From NCBI RefSeq assembly GCF_000235445.1, contig NZ_JH378833.1, forward strand, positions 128,435 to 192,434: a stretch of DNA of 64,000 nt, given 5' to 3'. Position numbers and translations under genes: made by a program. Positions 35,271 through 44,006 of this stretch are shown in pieces; position 1 is the stretch's first letter, and each line of letters begins with the position of its first letter. This stretch comes from Johnsonella ignava ATCC 51276 (GTDB taxonomy: Bacteria > Bacillota > Clostridia > Lachnospirales > Lachnospiraceae). The notes under the pieces are model-generated. The model saw nothing but the letters and a program-made list of their open reading frames with translations, was not told the DNA's origin and made no database searches.

Positions 35271-36476
35271 TTAATCATTTTCCCTAAGTAAAAGCGCCGG
35301 TTCTGCAGAAGACATCTTAATAAGTGAAAATAAAGAAGCAATAGGACCTAAAAGCGTACCGGCAAGTATTGCAGCAGCGGCAAGTATGAGCATCGGAGCA
35401 ATACCGGGTTGTAAAAAAGGCATTTTAAGACTGTCGCCTACCGCCGGTGAAAACAGCAGTGCACATACAAGTCCGAATACAGTTCCAATCAAAGCCCCTG
35501 TAATATTAATAATAAATACCTCAGACAAAACTATATTTCTAAGCTTTAATTTTGTAGAACCAAGTATTCTAAGCATAGCAAACTCCCTCTTTCTCTCCTT
35601 AAGAGACACAGAATATACCAGAATAAGCACACAAAAAGCCAGCAGCCATAAAAGTGCCATAAGCACATATACATATACCAGCATGCCTTCCATATTTTTT
35701 GAAACCTCCGACATCATCTGTTTTGAAAGTATAGGGTATATACCGTCATTTTTAAACTCGGCTCTCAGGTTTTTAAGTACCTTTTCAGGATCTTCTCCTC
35801 TTTTTACCCTTACCATAACGGAAGATATCATATTCTCATCGCCTGCATCGGGGGTCTGAATCAGCTTCTCAAATTCAACGGCAAGTTCCTTTGCCTGTTC
35901 TATACTCATAAACACGGTATTGTCAAATCCCATACCTGTCTTTGCAAGCCTGCCTTTTATCTTAAAAGGTCTGCTGAAAAATTTAACCTCTTCATGTATA
36001 GTTCCCTCTACATTGCTGCCGACTATTACCTCTCCGTCCTTCAAAGGCAGCTGAGCCTGTTTTTCAAGCCATGGAACTACCGTAAAATCTCTGTCGAAGT
36101 CAATTCCTATTATCTGTATCGGAAAAGAACAGCAGCTTGCACTTAAAGTTGCAAGAAACAGCTGCGGAGCCGCTTTTTCAACTCCCTCCGTCTTTTCTAC
36201 TCTTTCCTCAACACTTTTATCAAAAAAGAATGAATTCGGCTCACCTCTCAATATAGCTCCTGTAACCTTGCTGTCATAGCCTTCAGGAACCACTATTATA
36301 TCTGCACCCATCCGATCCGAAAGCGAGCTTATGCCCCTTTTAAGAGAATAAATCATAAAGCTCCCGAAAAACAGTATAAAGCACAATATACCTGTAAGTG
36401 CCATAAGTCCATAAGAGCGTGCCGGTTTATTTTTTATGTTTCTTTTTGCAAGCCCGAATGTTCCAAGATTATCCAC
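35271..36476 (-). CDS. FtsX/MacB-type ABC permease
   Basis: 401 residues: an N-terminal helix (GLMALTGILCFILFFGSFMIY), a large external MacB-like domain (residues 50-265, with the unusual SASCCSFPIQIIGID), and three C-terminal helices around KERKREFAMLRILGSTK and GTLLGPIASLFSLIKM. Family members work as mechanotransmission or export permeases with an ATPase, but none is encoded in this unit: the gene follows the FMN-binding lipoprotein by 34 nt and ends at a terminator. GTG start at 36476 with GGAAGG upstream. Related operons elsewhere carry the ATPase next to it. Confidence 0.88.
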   Translation of the reverse strand: MDNLGTFGLAKRNIKNKPARSYGLMALTGILCFILFFGSFMIYSLKRGISSLSDRMGADIIVVPEGYDSKVTGAILRGEPNSFFFDKSVEERVEKTEGVEKAAPQLFLATLSASCCSFPIQIIGIDFDRDFTVVPWLEKQAQLPLKDGEVIVGSNVEGTIHEEVKFFSRPFKIKGRLAKTGMGFDNTVFMSIEQAKELAVEFEKLIQTPDAGDENMISSVMVRVKRGEDPEKVLKNLRAEFKNDGIYPILSKQMMSEVSKNMEGMLVYVYVLMALLWLLAFCVLILVYSVSLKERKREFAMLRILGSTKLKLRNIVLSEVFIINITGALIGTVFGLVCALLFSPAVGDSLKMPFLQPGIAPMLILAAAAILAGTLLGPIASLFSLIKMSSAEPALLLREND

Positions 36477-36510
36477 TTATAATAAAACCTTCCTTCAAAT
36501 AAAACTTTTC

Positions 36511-36963
36511 TTATTTAGCATCCTTAAGTGCGGCATTTACAGCTTCCTTAAATGAAGCATAGGATTTTGTGGCACCGCTTATTGAGTCTACTCCGTCTAT
36601 ATTTTGAGCTTCTTTAAGTTTCTGAGGATATAACTTCGTATTTTTAACGGATTCCTGTGCCTTATTATAAAGCCCTTCCTGTCCGGCATCTTTTCCGTAG
36701 TTTTCATCCTTTTCCTTACCTTCTTTATCAAGATTTTGAACGGTTACTTCATCTATCTTTCCGTCTTTTACAGTGATTTTTACAGTGATTTTTCCGCCAT
36801 AGTCGTCAACCGAACTTTCACCGCTGTACTCTCCGTCCTTATAAGTAAGCGCCTTTGCACCGTCTCCGCCGCTTTGTGCAGTTGTTTCTGCCGAATTACC
36901 TCCGCATGCGGTAGTTGATACGGCAAATACTGCCGCTATAATAAACAAACTTATCTTTTTCAT
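36511..36963 (-). CDS. FMN-binding domain lipoprotein
   Basis: About 150 residues. A type II signal (MKKISLFIIAAVFAVSTTACGG) anchors it outside; the rest is an FMN-binding domain (PF04205) with GEYSGESSVDDYGGKITVKITVKDGKIDEVTV and the SGATKSYASFKEAV flavinylation-type motif (Thr of SGAT is the usual FMN attachment residue). It is likely to carry electrons outside the cell. First gene of a unit with the FtsX-type permease. Start at 36963, which has AAGGAGG 11 nt upstream; an upstream in-frame codon at 37005 gives no signal peptide. Confidence 0.92.
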   Translation of the reverse strand: MKKISLFIIAAVFAVSTTACGGNSAETTAQSGGDGAKALTYKDGEYSGESSVDDYGGKITVKITVKDGKIDEVTVQNLDKEGKEKDENYGKDAGQEGLYNKAQESVKNTKLYPQKLKEAQNIDGVDSISGATKSYASFKEAVNAALKDAK

Positions 36964-37010
36964 AGATAATAATCCTCCTTTAAATATTTTTAAAATTATT
37001 TTCACAACAG

Positions 37011-37038
37011 ATTATAACACACATTTACCTTAAGTAAA
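37011..37038 (-). promoter_or_regulatory. Promoter and palindrome upstream of the FMN-binding gene
   Basis: Extended -10 TGTTATAAT (TATAAT at 37016-37011 on the minus strand). Just upstream is the inverted repeat TTTAC-N5-GTAAA (37024-37038), with a second, wider pair AGTAAA/TTTACT around it, at the place of the -35. A metal- or redox-responsive repressor is possible; identity unknown. Confidence 0.45.
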
Positions 37039-37093
37039 TATTTTATTAACATTTACTATATGTCTTACCTAATTTTAAACTGAAAACACTTAA

Positions 37094-38152
37094 TCAGTTT
37101 TTATTTAAATTATATATGCCATATCCTTCTATCAGGCTGTCATTATCCATTATAAAAGGATGTGCCGTCTTCTGATCCCATTCAACATCATACTTATACA
37201 TAAGATATTCAGCCACCTGACTTTTATCATCAAATTTTAATACCTGATAAGGTTCCTGAAAAGCAAGTTTTTCTATAAATAACAGTTTATTGTCTTTACC
37301 CGGCACTAAAACCCCTACATGCCCTATAAAAAGAGTTTGCTTATCATCAAGATCCGAATTAAACACTACTGAAATCATTCTCGCTTTTGAACTTTCATCA
37401 AAGCTTACCCCTCTTTTCCGCCACTCCTTTTTAAATGCCTCAACATGAACATCTGTATCCATACTTTTAGTTGTAGGCATTTCATCAAAAACCGACTTAA
37501 AAAACTTCATCTGTTCATCATCAAATAAACTTTCAGGTGCATTTTTAACTGCCGATATATCAAATGTTAAAAAATCACTTTCAGTGTCTGAATTTCCATC
37601 TGACGAAGAATTCTTTATTTTAATTAAATCCTTAAGCAGAGTAAATGTCGTTATACGACAGTTACAACCTATAAAATCAGGATTTTTTTCAGCCCATTTC
37701 TGCTGTATCGCAATCTGGTCATACTCCGGCGAAAGTTTTTCTGAGGAAATAAATCCCTTCTGTACAAGACTCTCCGTATCAACGTTTGAATTAAAGTAAT
37801 TTACACTGTCAAAAAACTTTTTTATCGCATTTTCATCTATACCTGAATCTACCAGAGCAGCTTTTACCTCTTCCTGACTTTCCGTGTCAAGAAGATTTGA
37901 ATAGGTAAGGCTTTTTAAGGTTCCCTTGTCCTTATTATAGGCTCCTGTTTCAGACTTACTTTCAGGCAAACCGGAAGAACCTTCTGATACTGATACTGAT
38001 TGATCACTCTGTGTGCTTTGATTTGACCGGCTATATGCACTTTTACCACTTTCATCATGCGGTGCAGTATTTTTATCTGCTGCTGTACACCCCGATATAA
38101 GTACGGAAGCGGATATTACAGACAACATATACATAACATTCAGTTTTAACAC
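37094..38152 (-). CDS. DUF4300-like lipoprotein
   Basis: About 352 residues. Signal peptide with lipobox (SVISASVLISGC), then a Ser/Asn/Gln-rich linker and a globular domain from about residue 85 beginning TYSNLLDTESQEEVKAALVDSGI and VNYFNSNVDTESLVQKGF, ending HPFIMDNDSLIEGYGIYNLNKN. This agrees with the DUF4300 family as I remember it; no enzymatic function is known to me. It is a monocistronic gene with a GTG start at 38152 (AAGGAG 9 nt upstream); a TTG at 38158 is only 3 nt from it. Confidence 0.7.
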   Translation of the reverse strand: MLKLNVMYMLSVISASVLISGCTAADKNTAPHDESGKSAYSRSNQSTQSDQSVSVSEGSSGLPESKSETGAYNKDKGTLKSLTYSNLLDTESQEEVKAALVDSGIDENAIKKFFDSVNYFNSNVDTESLVQKGFISSEKLSPEYDQIAIQQKWAEKNPDFIGCNCRITTFTLLKDLIKIKNSSSDGNSDTESDFLTFDISAVKNAPESLFDDEQMKFFKSVFDEMPTTKSMDTDVHVEAFKKEWRKRGVSFDESSKARMISVVFNSDLDDKQTLFIGHVGVLVPGKDNKLLFIEKLAFQEPYQVLKFDDKSQVAEYLMYKYDVEWDQKTAHPFIMDNDSLIEGYGIYNLNKN

Positions 38153-38277
38153 TTTCAATTTCTCCTTGTAATTTTAATATATCATTTACAGGTATTTATA
38201 ATATTACAACCCTATAAGCTGTGTCAATAGTTGCAGCTTTTTATAAATACAACTTTATAGCATTAGTTATAGAATTA

Positions 38278-38318
38278 AGAAAAACATTTAATCACTATTT
38301 AGTGAAAGATGTTTTTCT
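38278..38318. terminator. Hairpin in a divergent intergenic region
   Basis: AGAAAAACAT (38278-38287) and ATGTTTTTCT (38309-38318) with an inner TCACT/AGTGA stem, followed on the plus strand by T-rich sequence. It looks like a terminator but no plus-strand gene ends before it, so it may be a relic at the left border of the accessory island or an attenuator. The rest of 38153-38461 holds no gene. Confidence 0.45.
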
Positions 38319-38461
38319 ACATTCTTTTTTTGTTTTGAAATGAGTGATTGAAAAAATCAGTCAAAAAGAAGCCTTAAACACTTGCCACCGTTTTATAGCG
38401 GATTTTAATAAAACACAAAATATAAAATATGATTGCAAAAACAAATATTTAACTTGATTAA

Positions 38462-38490
38462 ATGACCAAATGCGGAAAAAGTTATATAAT
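38462..38490 (+). promoter_or_regulatory. Probable promoter of the DUF1697 gene
   Basis: ATGACC (38462-38467), 17-nt spacer, perfect TATAAT (38485-38490), 40 nt upstream of the coding start. Confidence 0.5.
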
Positions 38491-38529
38491 AGGGCAAAGA
38501 AGAAATTAGAATTTATGGAGGTCAATTAG

Positions 38530-39075
38530 TTGAGATATGTACTTTTATTGCGTGGCATAAATGTGGGTGGCAAAAATAAGGTATCTATGAGTGATTTAAA
38601 AGAATTATTGTTAAATGCGGGATTTGAAGATGTTGATTCTTATATTAACAGTGGAAATTTATTTTTCAGCAGTGTTCAAAACTGTGAAATTTGTAGCTCA
38701 CAGATAAGATATTTATTAGAAGCTAACTACGACTTTTCTATCCCTTTTGCTTTAATCACCAAAGAAGATTATTTGAAAGAAAGAGCCAAATTGCCTGACT
38801 GGTGGAAGCGAGAGCTGGCAAGAAGAGATGTTTTATTTTTTTCGTTTAACCTGGATAAATCAAATATTCTTGACTTTATAGATAAAACTACATTTCACAA
38901 TGAAATAGTGTATGTCGGCAAGCACGCAGTATTTTGGGGGAAGTATGATGAGTCAGAATACCTGAAAACGACCTACCATAAAAAATTAATGAAGCAGGAT
39001 TTTTATAAGAAAATTACAATTAGAAACGGGAATACATTTGAAAAGATAGCAGAGATTCTTGAAAATGAAAAATAA
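38530..39075 (+). CDS. DUF1697 family protein
   Basis: 181 residues opening with the family signature RYVLLLRGINVGGKNKVSMSDLKELL, then INSGNLFFSS and the C-terminal HKKLMKQDFYKKITIRNGNTFEKIAEIL. Structure is known for relatives, function is not. It starts at TTG 38530: GGAGG lies 8 nt upstream and no ATG is available at the right place. It lies beside the IS1380 element and may belong to the accessory region. Confidence 0.9.
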   Translation: MRYVLLLRGINVGGKNKVSMSDLKELLLNAGFEDVDSYINSGNLFFSSVQNCEICSSQIRYLLEANYDFSIPFALITKEDYLKERAKLPDWWKRELARRDVLFFSFNLDKSNILDFIDKTTFHNEIVYVGKHAVFWGKYDESEYLKTTYHKKLMKQDFYKKITIRNGNTFEKIAEILENEK

Positions 39076-39192
39076 AACAGAATCTGATGCTTTATCGCAG
39101 AAAATTTAGACACAAGGTTTGGTACTAAATCAAGGAGCATATATTACTTACCCATATATGATATTTACGAAAATTGGAGCATATTAACCGGC

Positions 39193-39239
39193 AAGGCAGT
39201 CTTAAATCCCCTAAATACAAAAATTAAGACTGCCTTTTA
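39193..39239. terminator. Terminator left of the IS1380-family element
   Basis: AAGGCAGTCTTAA (39193-39205) and TTAAGACTGCCTT (39224-39236), then TTTAT. Serves the DUF1697 transcript. Confidence 0.85.
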
Positions 39240-39264
39240 TTTATAAGTTATTGATAATAATGAA

Positions 39265-40922
39265 CCTGAATTATTCACCACAGTAGATTTGGCTTAAAAA
39301 GCCTAAAAAATAATTGTTTTATAAAGCTATCTCGTTCGTAAGTTGGAAAATTACCAGAAAAAAGGGTGCACTATCCCTATGCATCAAAAATAGTCATTTA
39401 ATATTGAATTATCAAGGCTCATAAGTTACTACTATTCCAACTGTGGCGGTAGTTTCCTAATATTTGAAATCGTTTCATAGAATTCTTTCTTATAGGGGCA
39501 ACTGCTACACAATTTGAGTACTATATATCTTGCCTTATTTACTACTTTTGCAGCTACTTTTAGCAACTTTAAGCGAATGGTATTGACTTGCTGCTTTCTC
39601 ATATTTGCAGAGAGTACCAATCGCCTAAACCAATTAAACAGGTTGTATGCAAGAACATGTACCTGTAAACGATTTGCGTTGACTACCTTGGTACGACTGC
39701 TTACTGAAGAAAAATCAAACCCTGATTTTCCTTCTTTTATGAAGTTCTCCATCTTGCCACGCCCACAATAAAATTGAATTACTTTGTGTGGTTCTGATTC
39801 CATTGTAGTGACAATAAAAGTATATAGGTGAATAAACTGATTATAGGGTTTTTCTACTTTAAAAACAACTCTCCTTGGATGCGACCAACTTTCTGCCTGA
39901 TAATAGAACTCACCGTATTCCACCATATAATCCGTTTGATTTTCACGGGCTGCTCTAAATAACACTGCATCAGCATCTGCAACGTATTTTATCAATGTTC
40001 GGTTTTGCTTCAAGCGGATTGCATACTTACAGTCGTTATCTTCGCAAGCTTTGTATAAATCAGGAGAAGCAAAACCACTATCACCACGAAGATAAAGAGG
40101 GAGCGATGGATATTTTGCACGGTATTCCTGTAACAGTGGAATCATGAGTTTGTCAGCATCATTACTACAATACTGTGTACCGTTACGAAGTTCAGCCTTT
40201 AAAAGGTCACCTGTAATTCCGTCATAGCAAAGTAGCGGATGATAACCTTGAGCCTGATAATGAAAGTTAAAACCTTCGCCTTCCTGCTTGCCGTAAGTAT
40301 TAAGCAGTGTAGAATCAAGGTCAAACAACATGTGCTCCGGCGCCTTAATAGAATAGACAATATCTCGCATTTTTGCATTTATAGAATCAAGCTGTGTAAG
40401 AGTGTCGTTGTCCATTCTATTCCAAAAACGAGATAGTGTAGGTTGAGAAGCCAAGGCCTCTTTTTCCAAAATAGATGTTAATACCGGATCATTAGTCAGT
40501 TCATCTGCACAATCATCCTCAAAATAGGCTGCTATAATTTGGTAAAGCATCTGCATAAGGTTATCAGGATCTGTATGAATACGGCTTTTTGTATGGTCAT
40601 TGGTTTTGAAGAGCTTTTTCACAAGCTTTATAAGACCTACCTTTGCAGCGAATTCTTTGATGAGGAGTAGCCCTCCATCAGAAGAGAGATTTCCACCGTT
40701 AAAATTTATTTTAATTTTCTTGTTGCTTTCAAGTGAAATAGTGTTTAAAATTGACATAAGAGGACTTCCTTTCCTTGGCATTGTTTTGATTTGACACCTT
40801 AATTTTACCAAGAAAGAGGTCCTTTTTCTATTCACTTTTTAGGTGAAAGTAAGAAAGTTTTGTAAATTCAGTAATTATGCGGATTTCAGCCGCAGATATG
40901 GCTCTGCTATGAATAATTTAGG
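39265..40922 (-). mobile_element. IS1380-family insertion sequence
   Basis: About 1658 bp, the usual IS1380 size. The ends are an imperfect inverted repeat: CCTGAATTATTCACCACAG at 39265 and, on the other strand from 40922, CCTAAATTATTCATAGCAG. Flanks are ATGAA and ATAAA, close to but not a perfect target duplication. One intact transposase gene inside. Confidence 0.8.
39432..40757 (-). CDS. IS1380-family DDE transposase
   Basis: About 441 residues: MSILNTISLESNKKIKINFNGGNLSSDGGLLLIKEFA at the start, the catalytic segment HMLFDLDSTLLNTYGKQEGEGFNFHYQAQGYHPLLCYDG, LRGDSGFASPDLYKACE (second acidic residue) and FYCGRGKMENFIKEGKSGFDFSSVSS (Y-x-x-R-G-x-x-E-N-x-I-K-E, third acidic residue). All three acidic residues are present, so the element looks able to move. 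Start at 40757 with GGAAG upstream. The N-terminus is near-identical in pattern to the truncated copy at 46.2 kb. Confidence 0.92.
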   Translation of the reverse strand: MSILNTISLESNKKIKINFNGGNLSSDGGLLLIKEFAAKVGLIKLVKKLFKTNDHTKSRIHTDPDNLMQMLYQIIAAYFEDDCADELTNDPVLTSILEKEALASQPTLSRFWNRMDNDTLTQLDSINAKMRDIVYSIKAPEHMLFDLDSTLLNTYGKQEGEGFNFHYQAQGYHPLLCYDGITGDLLKAELRNGTQYCSNDADKLMIPLLQEYRAKYPSLPLYLRGDSGFASPDLYKACEDNDCKYAIRLKQNRTLIKYVADADAVLFRAARENQTDYMVEYGEFYYQAESWSHPRRVVFKVEKPYNQFIHLYTFIVTTMESEPHKVIQFYCGRGKMENFIKEGKSGFDFSSVSSRTKVVNANRLQVHVLAYNLFNWFRRLVLSANMRKQQVNTIRLKLLKVAAKVVNKARYIVLKLCSSCPYKKEFYETISNIRKLPPQLE

Positions 40923-41065
40923 ATAAATATCATCGTTTTCTCTATTCAGAGCTAAAGAAATTTGAAGGAAAGCTACAGGAGAAAACAGCATAAGAAAAAA
41001 TGCAAAAGCAAAATTTCAGCCAAGGGGGTTTTATGCCCAAAAATAGACAGTATTATAGAAAAACA

Positions 41066-41119
41066 AAATATCCTGACAAAGTCACAAAGCCAAAACGCCT
41101 TGTATTTGTCAGGATATTT
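41066..41119 (-). terminator. Terminator of the mleS-mleP transcript
   Basis: AAATATCCTGACAAA (41066-41080) and TTTGTCAGGATATTT (41105-41119), a perfect 15-bp stem, followed on the minus strand by TGTTTTTC. Confidence 0.85.
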
Positions 41120-41243
41120 CTATTTTGTTCTGTAGGGATTAAAATTCAGTATTTCCCGACAGCCCCTACTTACTATGAACTGCTTTCACAATCTTTTCAC
41201 ACTAAACTTATTGATATTATCAATTTTGTTTATATATGAAATA

Positions 41244-42188
41244 CTAACCCAATAAGGTAACAACAATCGGAACGACAATTATAAAGAGTATAGTGCTCAA
41301 TGTCACAACATTTGTAGAAAATTCCACATCTCCATCTCCCTGGTTAGCTAAAATTGGGAGGACGGCTAAGGCCGGAGCTGCCGATTGTACTACAAATGTA
41401 TTAAATTCTTTTGTCTCCATACCGGAGGCTGCAAATTTTAATATAAAGTACATTGTAGCAGGTGCCAAAATAAAGCGTCCTACCAATGTGACAATGGTAT
41501 CGGTGTCAAAACGAATGGTCTTCAATCCCGCCTTGGCTAAGACAATTCCAATATATAGCAGAGACAAAGGCGTCACTATATTCCCGATGTAAGTCAAGGT
41601 GTTTGTTGCAAAACTTGGTACTGAAATTCGCAAGATTAAGAAGACCAAGGCAACAAGGAAACCAACAAGGGGAGCAGGGAAGAGTTTCTTCCAATTAAAT
41701 TTAGCTACTTGCTTACTTTTCCCTGACTTACTGTCTGTTGTCATCAGGTAAACACCTAAAGTCCATGTAGAGGCCGTATTGGTGATATAGTAGATGAGGA
41801 AATAAGGCAGTGCCTCATCACCGAAAAGAGCAATATTTAAAGGCAGACCAATGAAAATGGTATTAGCATTGACAAAGGTATTAATCATCGTACCACGGCG
41901 CCCGGGGCGAACATTGAATATTTTTACAGCCGCAAATGCAAAGATATAGCCTAAAATACAAACACCAAAGGTATAAATCATACCACCGGACAGACTAATC
42001 AACTTATCCAAAGTCAGGTATTTCAAAACAGACACAAAGATGGAAACAGGCATTGCGACATTCATAATCAGCTTAGATAAATTACCGCCAAAACTATCAT
42101 CAAACCATCCTCGTACCTGCAAGAAATAGCCCAGAATTATAAGGACTATAATGGGAATAATACTTTCAATTGAAGTTAAAAAAACCAT
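41244..42188 (-). CDS. mleP: Malate permease of the auxin-efflux (AEC) family
   Basis: 314 residues, about ten membrane helices (IESIIPIIVLIILGYFLQVRGWF at the start; ANTIFIGLPLNIALFGDEALPYFLIYYITNTASTWTLGVYLM in the middle). It imports L-malate and exports L-lactate for malolactic fermentation. Directly follows mleS with a 15-nt gap, the same gene order as in Streptococcus mutans as I recall it. The stop is followed by a strong terminator. Probably acquired together with mleS by horizontal transfer. Confidence 0.9.
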   Translation of the reverse strand: MVFLTSIESIIPIIVLIILGYFLQVRGWFDDSFGGNLSKLIMNVAMPVSIFVSVLKYLTLDKLISLSGGMIYTFGVCILGYIFAFAAVKIFNVRPGRRGTMINTFVNANTIFIGLPLNIALFGDEALPYFLIYYITNTASTWTLGVYLMTTDSKSGKSKQVAKFNWKKLFPAPLVGFLVALVFLILRISVPSFATNTLTYIGNIVTPLSLLYIGIVLAKAGLKTIRFDTDTIVTLVGRFILAPATMYFILKFAASGMETKEFNTFVVQSAAPALAVLPILANQGDGDVEFSTNVVTLSTILFIIVVPIVVTLLG

Positions 42189-42203
42189 ATTATATACCGC
42201 TTC

Positions 42204-43826
42204 CTAGTACTTTGGATACCACTTAAGTTCACTAACAGCTTTCTTCATATCAGTTTCTTGACTTTGTGCCAATCCCTGCTCTTGAGCTTTTTTAGCAACA
42301 GCTTCCGCTACTTTACTTGAAACTTCTGCCACATAAGCAAATGGCGGTAAGACAGGTGCACCCGGTTTACCGGAATCAACTATACCACTCAATGAATGCG
42401 CAGCTGCACCAATCATTTCATCTGTCAAGAGCTTAGCTTCTGAAGCAAGCATTCCAAGTCCCAGACCCGGATAGATAAGAGCATTATTAGCCTGACCAAT
42501 CTGATAAGATACCCCTTTATAATCCACATTGTCTGAAGGTATTCCTGTCGCTACAAAAGCCTTACCATCAGACCACTCAATCAAGTCTTTAGCACTTGCT
42601 TCTGCCAGCTCAGTTGGATTACTCAGTGGGAAAATAATTGGACGTTCAGTGTTTTGACACATAGCCTCAACAACCTCTTTTGTAAAGGTATTAGGTTGTG
42701 TTGATGTTCCTACCAAGATTGTCGGTTTAACCATCTTTACAACTTCAAGCAAGCCTGTTAACTTGTCAGCATTAGCAAAGTCAGAACGCTTCTTTGCAAA
42801 TGGACGTTGCTCAGGTGTCAAATCATCCATATCATCAAAAAGAAGACCTTGTTTATCTACCATAAAGAAACGTTTGTAAGCTTCTTCTTCTGAGAGTCCT
42901 TCTGTAATCATTTCACTGAGAACACGTGATGCAATTCCTGCACCTGCTGTTCCACCGCCAAAGCAAAGATAGATTTGGTCTGTTAATTTTTCACCACTAA
43001 TATCTAATGATCCGTAAATACCACCCAGTGTGACAATACCTGTTCCTTGGATATCATCATTGAAAGTAGGAATTTTATCCTTGTACTTGTTGAGAATATT
43101 GGCAGCATTTAGACGACCGAAATCTTCCCAGTGTAAGTAGAGCTTAGGGAAAAGACGTTCAGCTGTTTGTACAAACTGATCAATGAAATCGTAATAACGG
43201 TCTCCACGTACACGTTCATGGCGGTTCCCAAGATAGTTAGGATTTTCCAGCAATTCTTTACGGTTAGTTCCGGCATCAATGACCAAAGGTAAAACAGTTG
43301 CAGGGTCAATACCGGCCGCTCCTGTGTAAACCATAAGCTTTCCAACTGAAATATCCACACCATTGGTTCCCCAGTCACCAATACCTAAAATTGCTTCTGC
43401 ATCTGTTACAACAATAAGTCTAATATTACGGTCTCCAGCCGCATTCTTAAGGGTGGCTTCTATATTTTCAGGGTGGTTAATGTCTAGATAGCCTGCATAT
43501 TGCGTATCAACAAACAAATCGCTGTAATTTTCAATCGTAGTTGCAACCGTCGGATCATAAACAATCGGATTGAATTCGGCAATGTGTTGGCTAAAAAGAT
43601 AGTAAAACAAGGTGCGATTAGTATTGAAGATTTCCATCAAGAACAAACGTTTTTCCAGATTTGTTGCTTTTTTAGAAAAATGAGCGTAGGTTTGTACCGC
43701 TTGCTCCTCCAAAGTTTGCACATAAGGCGGCAAAACTCCTATTAAACCAAGTTCTTTACGCTCTTCAAGTGTAAAGGCAGTTCCCTTATTTAAAAAAGGG
43801 TTATTCAAAATATCATGTGCATTCAT
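42204..43826 (-). CDS. mleS: Malolactic enzyme (NAD/Mn-dependent)
   Basis: 540 residues, cytosolic. Converts L-malate to L-lactate and CO2, raising pH and helping to drive ATP synthesis. It has the malic-enzyme fold: FNTNRTLFYYLFSQHIAEFNPIVYDPT, VVTDAEAILGIGDWGTNGVDISVGK, HWEDFGRLNAANIL, FNDDIQGTGIVTLGG (metal and catalytic residues), and the NAD motif LCFGGGTAGAGIASRV. The sequence reads like streptococcal and lactobacillal malolactic enzymes rather than clostridial malic enzymes. AAAGGAGG lies 7 nt upstream; an extended -10 TGTTATAAT lies further up. No LysR-type mleR remains: the IS66 element begins only 100 nt upstream. Confidence 0.95.
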   Translation of the reverse strand: MNAHDILNNPFLNKGTAFTLEERKELGLIGVLPPYVQTLEEQAVQTYAHFSKKATNLEKRLFLMEIFNTNRTLFYYLFSQHIAEFNPIVYDPTVATTIENYSDLFVDTQYAGYLDINHPENIEATLKNAAGDRNIRLIVVTDAEAILGIGDWGTNGVDISVGKLMVYTGAAGIDPATVLPLVIDAGTNRKELLENPNYLGNRHERVRGDRYYDFIDQFVQTAERLFPKLYLHWEDFGRLNAANILNKYKDKIPTFNDDIQGTGIVTLGGIYGSLDISGEKLTDQIYLCFGGGTAGAGIASRVLSEMITEGLSEEEAYKRFFMVDKQGLLFDDMDDLTPEQRPFAKKRSDFANADKLTGLLEVVKMVKPTILVGTSTQPNTFTKEVVEAMCQNTERPIIFPLSNPTELAEASAKDLIEWSDGKAFVATGIPSDNVDYKGVSYQIGQANNALIYPGLGLGMLASEAKLLTDEMIGAAAHSLSGIVDSGKPGAPVLPPFAYVAEVSSKVAEAVAKKAQEQGLAQSQETDMKKAVSELKWYPKY

Positions 43827-44006
43827 AATGCAACCTCCTTTAATTTTGTGTGTTCATTATAACACAATTGTATATAGAATATAATATCTTGTATAAGATA
43901 AAATTTTATGCCTTTTTTAATAAAAGTTACTGTACACGGGTAAGCTTGTCTTCTACATCTTAATCCGTTAAACTTATGGAGTCTAACACACCGGTTAGGC
44001 TCCATA

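Noticed and set aside
37094..38158. TTG start at 38158 for the DUF4300-like gene
   Set aside because: It lies only 3 nt from the AAGGAG; the GTG at 38152 has normal spacing.
41000..41239. Plus-strand frame (79 residues) between the IS1380 element and mleP
   Set aside because: Although AAGGGGG precedes an internal ATG, the frame is mostly the long terminator stem of the mle transcript; no homology or protein-like pattern is seen.
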